DNA of 64,000 nucleotides. It comes from Flammulina velutipes (Eukaryota; Basidiomycota; Agaricomycetes; Agaricales; Physalacriaceae). The translations under genes were made by a program, and so were the position numbers. The DNA lies in the NCBI GenBank assembly GCA_011800155.1, contig CM022368.1, positions 372,001-436,000 on the forward strand. The letters are read 5' to 3'. Shown here in pieces: positions 31,052-43,003 of the stretch (the stretch's first letter is position 1; every line of letters starts with the position of its first letter). The notes under the pieces were generated by a model. It saw only the letters and a program-made list of their open reading frames with translations. It was not told the DNA's origin and did no database searches.

Positions 31052-34000
31052 ATGGATACTTTCGACAATTTTCAGTACGATTCTGCGTCGTCGTATGGCG
31101 GCATGGGTATCGTAGACGACACGTCGTCGGTATACACAGCCAACACTGTTGACCAGGACCAAGACCAGGAGTCCGTGGATCTGTCCAACCTGTCCATCTC
31201 CGAGTACAATGGTGGCGGACCACATGGACACGGAGCCGCGCACGCCCATCATGCTGGAATAAACGAAGATTTTGACAGCGTCTTGGATGACTTGAAGGAC
31301 GGAGGTGCCGCTGGCGCCGTGGATTTGCCGCCACATGCGTGCAGGTGTGTTTACCGTGATTTTGTGCATTGAGCATCGCTCGAATTGTCTTTCTTATAGC
31401 TACTGTGGCATCCACTCTCCCGCCTCGGTCGTGAAATGCTTGGTTTGCAACAAATGGTTCTGCAACTCGCGCGGAAACACCTCAGCATCGCACATCGTAA
31501 ACCATCTTGTGAGGGCGAAGCACAAAGAAGTCGTCTTGCACGCTGAAAGCGCACTGGGTGAAACCACTCCGGAGTGCTACAATTGTGGTAGCAAGAATGT
31601 CTTCATGTTGGGTTTTATTCCAGCGAAAAGCGACACAGTTGTTGTCCTTCTCTGTCGGTGCGTCATCCTTCTAAACAATCATCCCAAATTACTGAGACTT
31701 TTTCTCAGTCAGCCATGTGCAGCGGTCAGTAAAGACATCTCGTGGAACGCTGCCCTCTGGGCTCCTCTCATCGACGACCGTTCATTCCTATCATGGCTCG
31801 TCAAACCGCCTAGTGAAACTGAACAGCTTCGTTCGCGTCAAATCTCCTTCGCTCAAATCAATCGATTGGAAGACCTCTGGCGAGACAATGCCACCGCCAC
31901 TCTCGAGGATCTCGAAAAGCCCGGTGTGGATGACGAGCCGCAGCCCATCCTTCCTAGATACGAAGACGCGTACCAGTACCAGAACATCTTTGGTCCCTTG
32001 GTCAAGATCGAGGCGGACTATGACAAAAAGCTCAAGGAGAGCCAGACGCAAACGGACATTAGTGTTCGTTGGGACATAGGTCTCAACCAAAAGAGAGTTG
32101 CTTGGTTTGGATTGCCCAAGCTGGAGAGTGGAGAGGTTAGGTTGGCGGTTGGCGATGAGCTGCGGCTGCGCTACAACGGGGAGCTTCACAAAGCATGGGA
32201 AGGTGTCGGTCATGTCATCAAAATTCCAAACAGTGCGTCTCCCAACCTTTTCTTTTTCCATGTCCCTCTAACGACTCTGCAGACGTGTCAGACGAAATTG
32301 GTCTGGAGCTCCGAAGGACTGAGGGAGTTCCCTCCGAATGCACACACAACTTTTCCGCCGATTTCGTGTGGAAATCCACTAGTTTCGACAGGATGCAGCT
32401 GGCCATGAAAACTTTCGCAGTCGACGAGAAAAGTGTTAGCGGTTATATCGTATGTTCCTTTTTCTTGCCATCTAAATCTAATTGTCTGACGACTCTAAGT
32501 ATCACAAACTTCTTGGCCATGAACTCGAGCCTCAAATGTTGCGCACTCAGATGCCAAAACGCTTCTCAGCCCCCGGCCTTCCCGAACTCAATCATTCACA
32601 AGTGTACGCTGTCAAGAGTGTTCTCCAGAAACCTCTCAGCCTCATTCAAGGACCACCTGGAACCGGTAAAACAGTCACCTCAGCATCTGTGGTGTATCAC
32701 CTCGCCAAAATGAACCCCGGACAGGTTCTCGTTTGCGCTCCGTCCAACGTCGCCGTCGACCAGCTCACGGAAAAGATCCACAACACAGGCCTGAAAGTCG
32801 TACGACTGACGGCGAAGTCGCGAGAAGCATTGGATTCCAGTGTGGCCTATCTGACGCTGCACCAGCAGGTCGATAACAGCACGACCCACGTTGAGCTCCA
32901 GAAGTTGATCATGCTGAAAAATGAGCAGGGGGAGCTGAGCAGCAATGATGAGAGGAAGTATAAAACCCTCATCAGGCAGTGCGAGAAGGAGATTTTGAGT
33001 GCAGCGGACGTTATATGCTGTACATGCGTGGGAGCAGGCGACCCGCGGTTGAGCAAGTTGAAATTCAGGACGGTTCTAATCGACGAGGCGACGCAAGCGG
33101 CTGAACCTGGTAAGCCCGTCCTCCCCGCCGCGTTTGTGCAACACTGATTGCATTCTCCAGAGTGTATGATTCCCCTGGTTCTGGGGTGCAAGCAGGTCGT
33201 GCTCGTCGGAGATCACCAACAACTAGGTCCTGTCATCATGAACAAGAAGGCCGCTCGCGCTGGACTCACACAGTCGCTTTTCGAACGACTTGTCCTCCTT
33301 GGGAACAGGCCCATCCGATTGCAAGTTCAATATCGCATGCATCCCTGCCTCTCCGAGTTCCCATCCAATATGTTCTATGAGGGAACTCTTCAAAACGGTG
33401 TCACTGCTCCCGAGCGGTTGAGGAAGAACGTCGACTTCCCTTGGCCGGTGCCAGATACACCGATGTTCTTTTACCAAAACTTGGGTCAGGAGGAAATATC
33501 CAGTAGCGGGACATCGTTCCTCAACAGGTCTGTGTTTCCGTTGATACTCTCGGAGTCTTTTACTTATTTCCATGGTAGAACTGAAGCTTCTAATGTCGAG
33601 AAGATTGTCACCAAGTTCTTCAAGTCCGGTGTGAACCCCGGTCAGATCGGTGTCGTTACGCCATACGAAGGCCAACGGTCGTACATCGTGAACTATATGC
33701 AGTTCAACGGTTCCTTGAAGAAGGATCTATACAAGGAGATTGAGGTCGCCAGTGTAGACGCTTTCCAAGGACGGGAGAAGGATTACATCATCTTGAGCTG
33801 TGTGAGGAGCAACGAACATCAAGGAATTGGTTTCTTGAATGACCCACGGCGTCTAAATGTCGCGCTTACTCGTGCGAAGTATGGGGTAGTCATCCTGGGC
33901 AACCCGAAAGTGCTGAGCAAGGTCAGTTCAGTGGTTTTCTGTAACAGAACGATGTGTTGATTGATTTTTAGCATCCGCTCTGGCATTACCTCCTCACTCA

Positions 34001-34664
34001 TTACAAGGAGAAGAACTGTCTTGTCGAGGGTCCACTAAACAACCTTCAACCGAGCATGATCCAGTTTAGCAAGCCGAGACGCACGCTTAGCAAGTCCATG
34101 GACCAATTCCGACGACATGAGACAAGTGCCAGAGACTATATTAGTGGTGGCGGTCCGGCTCCTGGGATGATGAGTGACAGTCAGTAGCTTCCTGCAGTTG
34201 CCATCAATTTGTTTTCTCAACGAGTTTTAGGTCGTCGTTCAGGGACTCCCAGCCGCTTCGACGCGTCATTCTACCGCACACACGACCCGATGGGCTACAT
34301 TCCGTCTGATGCGCAATCTCTTCGTTCTCAAGCCACATACGCCTCCGGGATGCCAGTGTTTACCCCCGGAATGGGTATGGGAATGGGTCGCGGCAAAAGC
34401 AGCTACGCTTCCTCCATCATATCCCAAGACGCCGGCGCTGGCAGCTCCGTAATGGCTGGTTCCGTCGTCGGCGGGCCTATCAGCACTGGCAGCTTAGCAT
34501 ACTCCCAGAGCGACCGCATCCGGAGCCGCAGCCCCAATGGGAGCGAAGCTGGCAGTCTGGCGCTGTCCTCCCAGTACGGCGACTACAAGAGCCAAGGACA
34601 GGACGATGCAAGCGATCTGGACGATGTGAAGAGTCAATACACTAGTGGGGTCACGGTCTTTTAG
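31052..34664 (+). CDS. UPF1: UPF1/Nam7 RNA helicase, nonsense-mediated mRNA decay
   Basis: At least nine exons join in phase to about 1,080 residues from the ATG at 31052. An acidic N-terminus is followed by the Cys/His-rich Upf2-binding domain ([20 protein letters not shown], then [10 protein letters not shown]). The superfamily 1 helicase core follows: motif I GPPGTGKT, Ia [52 protein letters not shown] and [12 protein letters not shown]. The C-terminal extension is rich in Ser, Gly and Met and contains SQ-type sites for phosphorylation by Smg1-like kinases (inference for this species). It is an ATP-dependent 5'-3' helicase that marks premature-stop transcripts for decay. All motifs are intact. 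The first intron splits the CH domain start. Confidence 0.97.
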
Positions 34665-35735
34665 GCTGGGCGGAGAGACTGTTGCGCAGCTGCATGACTT
34701 CCCTCTGACTTGAGCTTGAAATATGGAGGGTCTACTTCCTTTGGCCGACACGAGGCGGCCAGTCGCTTGCGACATGCGCGCACAGGCCTTTTTGCACCTG
34801 TTGGGGAAATTCCCTCGCCTGTACAGCACCCATTGGCATGAAGTGGGGTTAGCTTTATGTACGGATGCTGATAAGTAGATTGAACGACTTGAATGAATTG
34901 ATCCGTTTCTCCAAATACAAATGAGAAGACAAGTTGCCTCGACATTGTTTGATATTGGGGTGGCGGAGAAAGTTGAAACTGTTGTTGTTGTGAAAGTGGG
35001 AGTTCGAACTCCGTTGAAGCTGTGGTTGATACACATGTAGTTACACACGGTATATGTAGTATACCGATGAGAATGCGCCAACTTTTGAGCTCGATTCCTA
35101 TTGGATTGATATTGATGGATATTGAGAAGTGCTAGAGGTTGTGCTTATGTGCGGCTACTAGACGCTGGGAACCTGTTACCCTAGATCATGAAGCGGTACA
35201 ACACCGCATGCGCGTTCTAATCTCTGGTCGTTCTCTAGCGACGCGCGGGCGGTCACCGATGAAGGGCGTCCCCGACGTCTGAATAACGACGGGCGAGGTA
35301 GCTTGATCATCATTTAACCCAGCACTGACAGTAGCATCAGCCGACACCCTAGTTGTGTAACTCACTTACCAACTTGATAATTCTGTGCCGTATGCAACGC
35401 AACTTTGAGTGATCCTGACGAGATGATTAAACCACCCATGGTGATTCGTGAGCTAGATGGAAGATGTGTCATCAGCAACAGGCTGAGTCAATCTGCGCGA
35501 TACCGGCGATCCGGAGGCTAAGCATGTATTGAGGTAGGATTCCGATGTATTGATGATTACTCTGACAAGGCCCAAGGGTTTCTCGGACCATGCAAAATTT
35601 GCAATTGACATTGCGCCACACTTTCGTCAAGGTTTGTGACCGAGAAGATCGTCGCCAGATCTTCAGCTTGATATCAGACAAGGCCCGGCAGTTAAAGAGT
35701 TGGGTCCCAAATGAAGATAATTGCTCGTCAAATCA
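34665..35735. other. UPF1 3' flank and intergenic region
   Basis: A frame of 195 codons runs antisense to the UPF1 C-terminal exon and beyond, but has no recognisable content and is taken as a shadow. A 14-bp perfect palindrome (ggagttcgaactcc) lies at 34999-35012, just after a GTT triplet run. I see nothing else. Confidence 0.35.
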
Positions 35736-36478
35736 TTATGGAACATCATGCGCACTAACAAGCATGTCACGTCCGTTTGTTCTAACAGAGCGTCGACCAG
35801 GGTCTCTAGACAGTGGTTTGCGCATGTCTAAATAAAGGATTAGAGAATTGTTTCGAGTGAGATGAGAGCACGCACCAAACGCGTCCTCTTCGTCCTTTCC
35901 GCCCTTTCCAACCCCCAAACTACCGTAATACTCCCTCACGCGACGGTATACGCTATATCCAAGCCCTTCGTATAGTTCTATGGCGACTAGATTGGTGCAG
36001 CGAACGTAAAGATCCACGAAGAACCCGCGATATGTCTGGTCGGAGACGAGCTCAAGGAGAGTCATCATTTTACGTGCCAATGACAGACGGCGGTATTCTG
36101 GGGCGACAGAGATAGCGGTGACATGGCCATGCCATTCGGTTCCAGTGCCTTCAGCTTTGCCTAGGACTGTGCTTGGTTAGCTAGCTATTGTGTATCAGAC
36201 GGGTGTAATAAGACACACCATAGCCCATCGGTCGGCCACTTGGTGATTCTTGGACACAGCAGAGGTCCGGCCAGCGTGAAAGATAGTTCAAATAGAAGCC
36301 TGGGTTATACTGTGCCATGTAAACAACAGACCAGAAAGAACAGCTGGGATGCATACCGTTTCGGTCCAAACATCGAGGTTGCTACAGCATGTTAGGTTGA
36401 AGTGCGGAATGTGCCAGAAACATACATGTTGTTGAAGGTAAACATGTCAGTTGCTTTGAAGGACCTTAGCACGCTCAT
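35736..36478 (-). CDS. NAA20: NatB catalytic subunit, N-alpha-acetyltransferase 20 (Nat3)
   Basis: Five exons, about 175 residues, from MSVLRSFKATDMFTFNN at 36478. Splicing gives INLDVWTETYNPGFYLNYLS and RWPDLCCVQESPSGRPMGYV. It continues LGKAEGTGTEWHGHVTAISV, APEYRRLSLARKMM, GFFVDLYVRCTNLVAIELYE, GLGYSVYRRVREYYGS, DEEDAFDMRKPLSRD and the stop at 35736. The F-NNINLD-TE-Y opening, HGHVTA motif and DMRK-LSRD ending are diagnostic of Naa20. With Naa25 it acetylates Met-Asp, Met-Glu, Met-Asn and Met-Gln N-termini on ribosomes. The acetyl-CoA loop reads RRLSLA; relatives have RRLGLA, so Gly is replaced by Ser here. The gene is divergent from the AT-hook coiled-coil gene, 337 bp away. Confidence 0.93.
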
Positions 36479-36815
36479 ATTGAGAGATGCAGAGTGTCAA
36501 CTTGGATGGAAGAGGAAGAGAAGGAACGGGAGGGATCGGACCGGTATTTCATATGGAAATGTTTTTGGAGACAAGTTCAACGCGTCAAACGCGTGCTTTT
36601 GCTTTTTGGACGGCCCTCATGTTCTCTATTCAGATTCTTTCGAGACAACTTATTTTACTAGGTTACTCTCGCATATATACCGCTTGTAAGCCTCTCGATG
36701 AAAGAATTCCTGGAAGCGTTCAAGACCCCAAACACCCCGCAAGCTCATTTGCCATGCTGACCCCGGCCACCTTTTTTATCTTTCTTCCAAAATAGCAAGC
36801 GAAAACAAATCACAA
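36479..36815. promoter_or_regulatory. Compact bidirectional promoter, NAA20 and coiled-coil gene
   Basis: There are 337 bp between the divergent ATGs at 36478 and 36816, with no coding signal. Both transcripts must start here. I did not identify core elements. Confidence 0.4.
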
Positions 36816-38016
36816 ATGGCGCAGAATCAACCGCAATATGTACATTACACTGGACCTCCTCCTCCTCCTGGTCCGAGCGTGGCGCATCGGGAAGCATCCA
36901 CCAGTAGTACTCCTCAACAACAACCTTTGGTGGCAGTGGGTGACTGGACGAAAAGCCTCGTAGAGTTAGCACGGACCGCCGAACTCAAGTGGGTCCATTG
37001 TACCATTCCCTTGACTATCCACTGTTAACAATCCCGTTCTTGCAGGAGACATGCCCTTACTCTCCAACTCCATACCGCCCACATATTATCCGCGCATGCG
37101 TCCCTTGAACAGAAAAATAAAGCTATCCAAGATATCAGAGAGCAGAAGAACAAGTACTGAATGGTCCTGTTTATTGGCCGCTGCTAATCCCCGCGTAGAT
37201 TGGACAGCGAACGCCAGCGGCTGCTCAATTGTTTGAGACAAGTGCGTCTAATTCTACTCTATCCGCCCGTCTCATCTCCCATCTCCCATCAATATCATTA
37301 TTACTGTCAATCTAATACGAACATCTTCCCCAGGTGAACGAGGATCGGGATAAAGTCTGTACCAGTTATCTACGACCTCCAGCCTCGCTAATCGCATCTC
37401 CAATGTCAGGCTGATATACTCGAATCCACGATCGACAGAGAGTACGTCCTACATATTTATCAGCTAAATTCTCTAACCGGGATACCAGACGCAATGACCT
37501 CCGTGCGCGGATAGAACACATAACAGAAGGTGACTACGCTACCGCCAAGCGTGACGTCGATAAGCTACGCGCCGAGCTTGGACAGCCGCCGCTTCCTAGC
37601 TTACAGGCAACCTTGGACGAGAAATCGGCTCAGTGAGTATTTAATTTACCGCGTAAAACGCAATCCTACCATCCTTCGTTTCTTTTCGCGTCCAGTTACT
37701 CGATGCTTGTGGTAGCGTAAAGCTACCCTCGCTTACGCTCCCTCCTTCCCCGCTTTCGAATCCCCATTATAGTGCATTCATTATCTACCTCCTCCCATCC
37801 CCCATTCACATCATCCCGCTACATCAACGATTGATATCCACCGATCGCGACTTACCTCCATCTCATCTCTCCAGATTCTTAACCGAACGTCGTCTCAACG
37901 GCAACGCCGAGTCGAAACGTAGTGCAGGGGAGGAAACAGGAGGAGCACCCCAAAAGAAAGCGCGAGGCAGGCCGAAAGGAAGCAAATCAAAAACAAAGGT
38001 ACAGCCACCGTCGTAG
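36816..38016 (+). CDS. Coiled-coil protein with C-terminal AT-hook
   Basis: Seven exons join in phase from the ATG at 36816. The N-terminus is Pro/Gln-rich (YTGPPPPPGPSVAH). The middle is a long charged coiled coil (LHTAHILSAHASLEQKNKAI, then LDSERQRLLNCLRQ, VNEDRDK, ADILESTIDRERNDLRARIE). A Pro-containing linker follows, then a basic tail with GAPQKKARGRPKGSKSKTK. RGRPKGSK is a textbook AT-hook that binds the minor groove of AT-rich DNA, and the surrounding basic cluster can act as a nuclear signal. The product is about 210 residues. I do not recognise a named family; a chromatin or transcription adaptor role is inference. The last intron (about 240 nt) is long for this locus. Confidence 0.75.
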
Positions 38017-39801
38017 ATGTGTGGCGTATACAAGCACGTTTGTGTGTATTTTGTTATGTCCAATGAAATCCACTAACACATTTCATAGTATGACAAACGA
38101 CAGTCATGTATGTTTTGGTGCTCGACTCGGAGGGACCTGTGCTGGAAGTAGAATAACCCATTCACGGAGCTTCGCGGTGACGATGGATTATCGCTAAGAT
38201 AGCGAGCGAGCGATATCGTAAACGTGTATGCCTCGAGTATACTGCCCCTCTCTGCGCAACACTGCGCACTAAATCGTACCAGTGCACACGAGGACGTACA
38301 CTCTGTATCCGGCCCACTTAAATGCTGCGTATGCCAAGGTTCATGTGCCAGGCATCCTAATAGCAAAACAGCACATTGCTCAACACTGCCCCACATTTTT
38401 ATCCTCCGGCAAATCATCAATTAAAGATCGGCGAGACCTTTTGTAGCCGAAAAGGGCCCAAGCATGGAGGTCAGAACAGAACTTCGAAGCAGCTTGTATT
38501 AAGACAGCAATGGCAAAGCATTCTGGAATGATTTTAGCTGTACCAATTAACTTGATAAGCCAGATTGGCAGTGCGTACTTCGCCTCACTTTACACAAGCT
38601 ATAGCATAGAATGATCGGAAGATTTCTGGACCATCTGTACGTCGAACGGTGGGTGGAGGGCATACATACCGATGCGGGGAAGATAATCCGGTACGGTACG
38701 GTCGGACTCGCGCACTGGCGTGCATACGCCCTGCCCATATCGTGATGCGACTCGGAATAAATGCCCTACGCCAGCGTCCTGACGGTGAAAATCCCACATT
38801 CCATGTTCGGAATGGTGGCCAGGAAACGGGTAAAGCGCAGACGCAGAATCTATGGGCCGATTCGCATGCCCTGGGAAACGAGAATGGACAGTGAAAGCAT
38901 AGGAGGAGGAAGGGAAAGGGAAGGGGGTCTGTGTTTTTGGAACCCTTCATATATTCGCAGGGAGGAGTGTGTAGGTTTTACCCTGATGCTTTAACTACGA
39001 GGACGTAGAGCTGAAAGACGTGAATACCGAGGTGATGACGCGCAGGGTCCTTCCCGATATGGCAATTGACATCGTCTCGGGGGAGCCTGATGGTTGGATT
39101 CCCTCGTCTCTCCGAGGAAAGATAACAAGTTAGTCACCGGTATCATTGAGGGATATTATGGAGGCCTGTACAAACAGAATAGGGAGGTATTTTTGCGTTT
39201 AATTGCTTGCCAAAGAGTAATTTGGGTCGTTAATAAAGGTGATTAATGATGGGATGACAGCGTCGATTGCAATCTATAAGCACGCAGGGAATAAAGTAAC
39301 TCGGTTCGCATCTCGATATGCTGCCGAATGAGAACGTTAGAAAAAACTACTACATACATACATGATGTCCAACTACGGGCAGCGGCGTGTCTGCGGTTTA
39401 CTCTGAATGGAGCCCAAGCCTTTGGGGTGCTTGCGAATGAGTGTCAGGCAGGAAGGCAAAATAGAGAATCTTGGAGTCATCCGACATGAGCATCCACGCC
39501 ACGTCGTACAGCGGCTGAACGGATTCCGACTGGACATCCGATTCGAGGGGGTAGTTCTGTGCCGAGACGGATGAATGGGGCAAGGGTTGGCCGCGGCACC
39601 GGATCGGGTAATGGTGGGTTACGAGTCAAACGGACTTGTCAGCGCGCGGCGACACAGCTGCCATAAGCCTACCGGCCTTTGTCAAACAGCTCTCACATCT
39701 CCATTATCCTTTTTGGGACGACTTACAGCGCTTTCTTTATATAGTTCCACTATGTTACCCGCAGTTTCTCAATCCACTCCCCTCCTCCTCCTCCTCGAAC
39801 A
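38017..39801. other. Long intergenic region with scattered coding-like relics
   Basis: No gene is supported. Around 39008-39170 (plus) two short stretches look protein-like: VMTRRVLPDMAIDIVSGEPD and TGIIEGYYGG. They are separated by a stop and do not extend. A CTC triplet run (about 39776-39797) lies just upstream of the cyclin ATG and makes its leader strongly pyrimidine-rich. Confidence 0.35.
39776..39797 (+). repeat. CTC microsatellite in the cyclin 5' leader
   Basis: A run of CTC triplets ends five bases before the cyclin start codon. Pyrimidine-rich leaders are common at fungal transcription starts; whether this one has that role is not shown. Confidence 0.5.
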
Positions 39802-40804
39802 ATGGACTATCCCATGGGCTCCCCCTCATCCAGCACTTCCAGCACAATGCATCCAGCCTCCCTCATCGACGCCTCAAAGCACTCTCCTGCTTTGCTCCAG
39901 ATTGTAGACTTGAAAATCACTCGACCAGTCATAGGTGCGTCTTGACAAGCTTTCCATCCTATCCAGTTGCTTACTCTTTTTCCAGACTATCTTGTAGATT
40001 GCGTCTCTGACACGGTCGATTTCGCTATGGGGCGTCCATCAGCCACTTTTTCTCGTGGTCGCACCCAATCCCGCCGCCACGAACATCCAAAGTTCACCGC
40101 GTTCGCCACCAACGTCCTTTCCCGAGCAGAAGTGACCATGCCTGTCTTGCTCACTGCTCTCGTCTACATCGATCGGGCCAAGCCTCATCTCCACATAGCC
40201 CTCGAGGAGTGGGCCCTGGAGCGAGTATTCCTCGGCTCTTTGATTCTCGCATCAAAGGTTAGTCTCCCGCTGACTCTGCTTTCATCCGCATGCTAACCGC
40301 GTATTACCCACGCAGTACCTAAATGACTCCACGCTCAAGAACGTCCACTGGGCCATATGCACCGGCGTATTTGGCAAGCGAGACATTGGACGCATCGAAC
40401 GCGAGTTCCTTGACGTGCTTGACTTTGAATTAAGCGTGTCAGAGGCGGAGTTGCTGAACCACCATGCTGGAATTGCGGCCGTTGCGTTACCCACACCATC
40501 TCCATCACCTCGCCATTCTCCCATTTCACGGCCTGCATCCGTACAACTTAGGCGCCATCATCGTCATTCAGTTCCTGCTCTCGAGCCGTCAAGCCCATCT
40601 TCGTCAGATGGAACGTCTTCTCCTCAAACGCCATCAACGTTGCACGACTCTTCCCCAGAGTCAATACCGAGGGTCAAACCGCTTCCCTCGAAGCATCATT
40701 CATCCTTCCACGATCTCATCAAAGCATTCCCTTTACCGCTTCCTCATCGCCACCATTCCTCGTCACACCCCCACCGGTATCCCTCTGTGCGGGTGCAGAC
40801 ATAA
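39802..40804 (+). CDS. Pcl1/2-like G1/S cyclin (Pho85-type partner)
   Basis: Three exons: 39802-39934, 39986-40257 and 40316-40804, giving 297 residues from MDYPMGSPSSSTSSTM. The start is set by exon phase: this frame reads through the first intron into DYLVDCVSDTVDFAMG. The cyclin box is clear: FTAFATNVLSRAEVTMPVLL, then ALVYIDRAKPHL, ERVFLGSLILASKYLNDSTL and KNVHWAICTGVFGKRDIGRI, ending EREFLDVLDFELSVSEAELL. These are PCL-family hallmarks. Such cyclins activate Pho85-type CDKs in G1 progression and polarity. The C-terminal 120 residues are Ser/Pro/His-rich with several SP and TP sites, plausible for CDK-dependent turnover. Which CDK it binds cannot be read from sequence. Confidence 0.88.
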
Positions 40805-43003
40805 TCGCATGGCTTCCCCATTCCTTCGTCTTCGCTCAAAATGCTTTTTTGACTGCTTGCATTGTTTGTTGTATTTCTTGACATCTTTTTTCGTATTTAC
40901 TTATTCATCTGCTCATCTGCCTCATCATCCATCTCATCATTTGCATGCTCTCCTCTCTAGTACAGTACTTACAACTATTCCACGTCACCAATAGGGTAGA
41001 CCGGTTTTACCGAACACAATGGAAATCATTCGGTGTCATTACATTCTTCGCGTCCACGTCTGAACACGTCTTCCCGTAGTTCCAGGTCGTTCCGATATCC
41101 ACGTCGACGCGCGCGCAAATCTCACACGGATGTCATCATCTTTGACAAAGGTCTATGACTCAGGGATCCCGTCTTCCCCCTTCCATCGCTCAGTCATTTT
41201 CCGTTGTTGCTCGGATCGAGTCATCCACTATTCCGGAGGGCCGTCGACTGACCAAGTCATTTATAATTATCAACTCAAATCGCGATTCCCGGAGGATTCG
41301 AACTTACTTGAATCTTGGCAATTTCGCGCAGCTGTACTGGTTTGGAACCACGGGTCCAGTTGCATACAGCACAGCTGACTGACTTGCTTTAATGACAAGC
41401 ACCGCGCCGCAGCGACTAGGTCGGCCGACCCGCATTGCTAGAAGATCCCCACAGCCTGTTGCTGTACTGCTGCGATGGTAATCTCGCATTGTCCGTGTCA
41501 TTGATGTCGCGATGGTAAAGACGAGAGGGTAATCGCCGGTCACCCAGGGAGTTCATCGCTTGAGCATCGCACCACAGTAAAGGCACATTTGTTTTCGGGT
41601 AGCCCTAGGAGACATCGATGATGACGAGGATTTTCGATTGCTCGGAGGCAATTGCATTAACAGCACGTGCATGCTGTGCACTTGGCGTACCTGGCTTCTC
41701 ATTGGCTGGCTGTTCTTTAGCGCTTGGTGTCTTCTGGTGTCTTCTCTAAGAATCTATAAATTGATAATTGATTCTGTGTGGTCGGTAGACATCTGTGATA
41801 TGTGCTACACCCGTCTGTAAATATACCTTGATCATCACCAATGAGGCGCGCGCTCAAACGTTGGGAAGAGCCTTCCCTACATCAAAGCGCACAGCCGCTC
41901 CTTCCCAAAATCAAAGATCCATGGGCGCGTTTGTACGATACTCGGAAAGGAAATAGGCTTGATGTACGCCTAACCGTCGCCTGGTGAACATGCTCCTTGC
42001 CTCGCCGGTGTCTCTGTGATATTTATGTTTTATGTTTCATGCTCCCTCAATGCATAGCAAAATGAACTCACCCGAGACGACGCAACTTTGGATGTATTCA
42101 AGGGTTCGTTCAATGGACGTATTGAGGGCGGTAACGTTCGGGGCTCGAGTTGCATGCATATTTACATCTTACATTCTACGTCGGTACTAGTATTACCGTT
42201 GACGATAAATGGTCGGTATCAAACGCTCAGCATTTTCCCAAGAAATCGAAGGGGAGACTGTTACTATAGTAATTATGCTCGTTAATACTCAATGACACAA
42301 TTGAATGGTACATACTGCATTCGTGCCAATTGTCGGATTCTCTCGGTCCTTTCATGTCCGTGACCGACCTAGAACCAATGGAACGCAATGGCTGTTTGAC
42401 AAGTTCTCGAAGGATGTCCAGAAATCGCTAGTGTCCCGTGCTTATTATGTCTTGATAGGGTGGAGACAGGTGGCGCGAAATTGCACGTCAACGAACATGT
42501 CCACCAACGAATGCTAATGCTTGCCCGAGGCGACGAACCGAATATGGTAGGCGAATGCGACTTGAAACGAATGTAACGTCCGAGAGAAATAGGATCGTGG
42601 TGTGGGTGCAATTGACACTAGGAAACCACGTTTACGCTAGAACCACAGACAGGATTTCAACCTATCTAATGGTTAGATGACATTCATAAGTACTGTCCCT
42701 TGTCTAGTGACGAGCAACGTACAGATAATCAGGACGGCACTGCAACTCTTCTCCTATTGCGTGGTCACCACTAAAAGTATCCTCGGTATGATCGCAAGTC
42801 GGGTGGGCATTGAATATTGGATGTCCGCGAAACTACAGGACAAGATGAACAGATTGCCTACCTGCATAGAGAGATACTCCGGTTTATGTCGACTTCCAGC
42901 GAAACGAAAAGTGAATCCAATGAGAGAACCTAGCTATTCCACAGATCAGTGTAGTTAATAGTGCGTTATATACTGTAGCAAAAACAAAACAAGTCCATCG
43001 GGC
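40805..43003. other. Intergenic, 2.2 kb without a supported gene
   Basis: Only short frames occur (up to 93 codons), with no consistent splicing or domain. A B-box-like ggattcgaac at 41294-41303 does not fold into a tRNA. Confidence 0.4.

Noticed and set aside
32195..32713. 172-codon plus frame across UPF1 introns
   Set aside because: It mixes intron and out-of-frame exon sequence of UPF1.
34999..35012. 14-bp perfect palindrome downstream of UPF1
   Set aside because: Too short to call a terminator or operator in a fungus and not repeated elsewhere that I can see.
34494..35081. 195-codon antisense frame over the UPF1 3' end
   Set aside because: It is a shadow of the Ser/Gly-rich UPF1 exon and its extension has no protein-like pattern.
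39136..39165. TGIIEGYYGG stretch resembling the GH84 O-GlcNAcase motif
   Set aside because: The frame closes within a few codons on both sides and no other family block is nearby.
41294..41303. B-box-like ggattcgaac suggesting a tRNA on the minus strand
   Set aside because: The flanking bases do not form a T-stem and no A box or acceptor stem is present.
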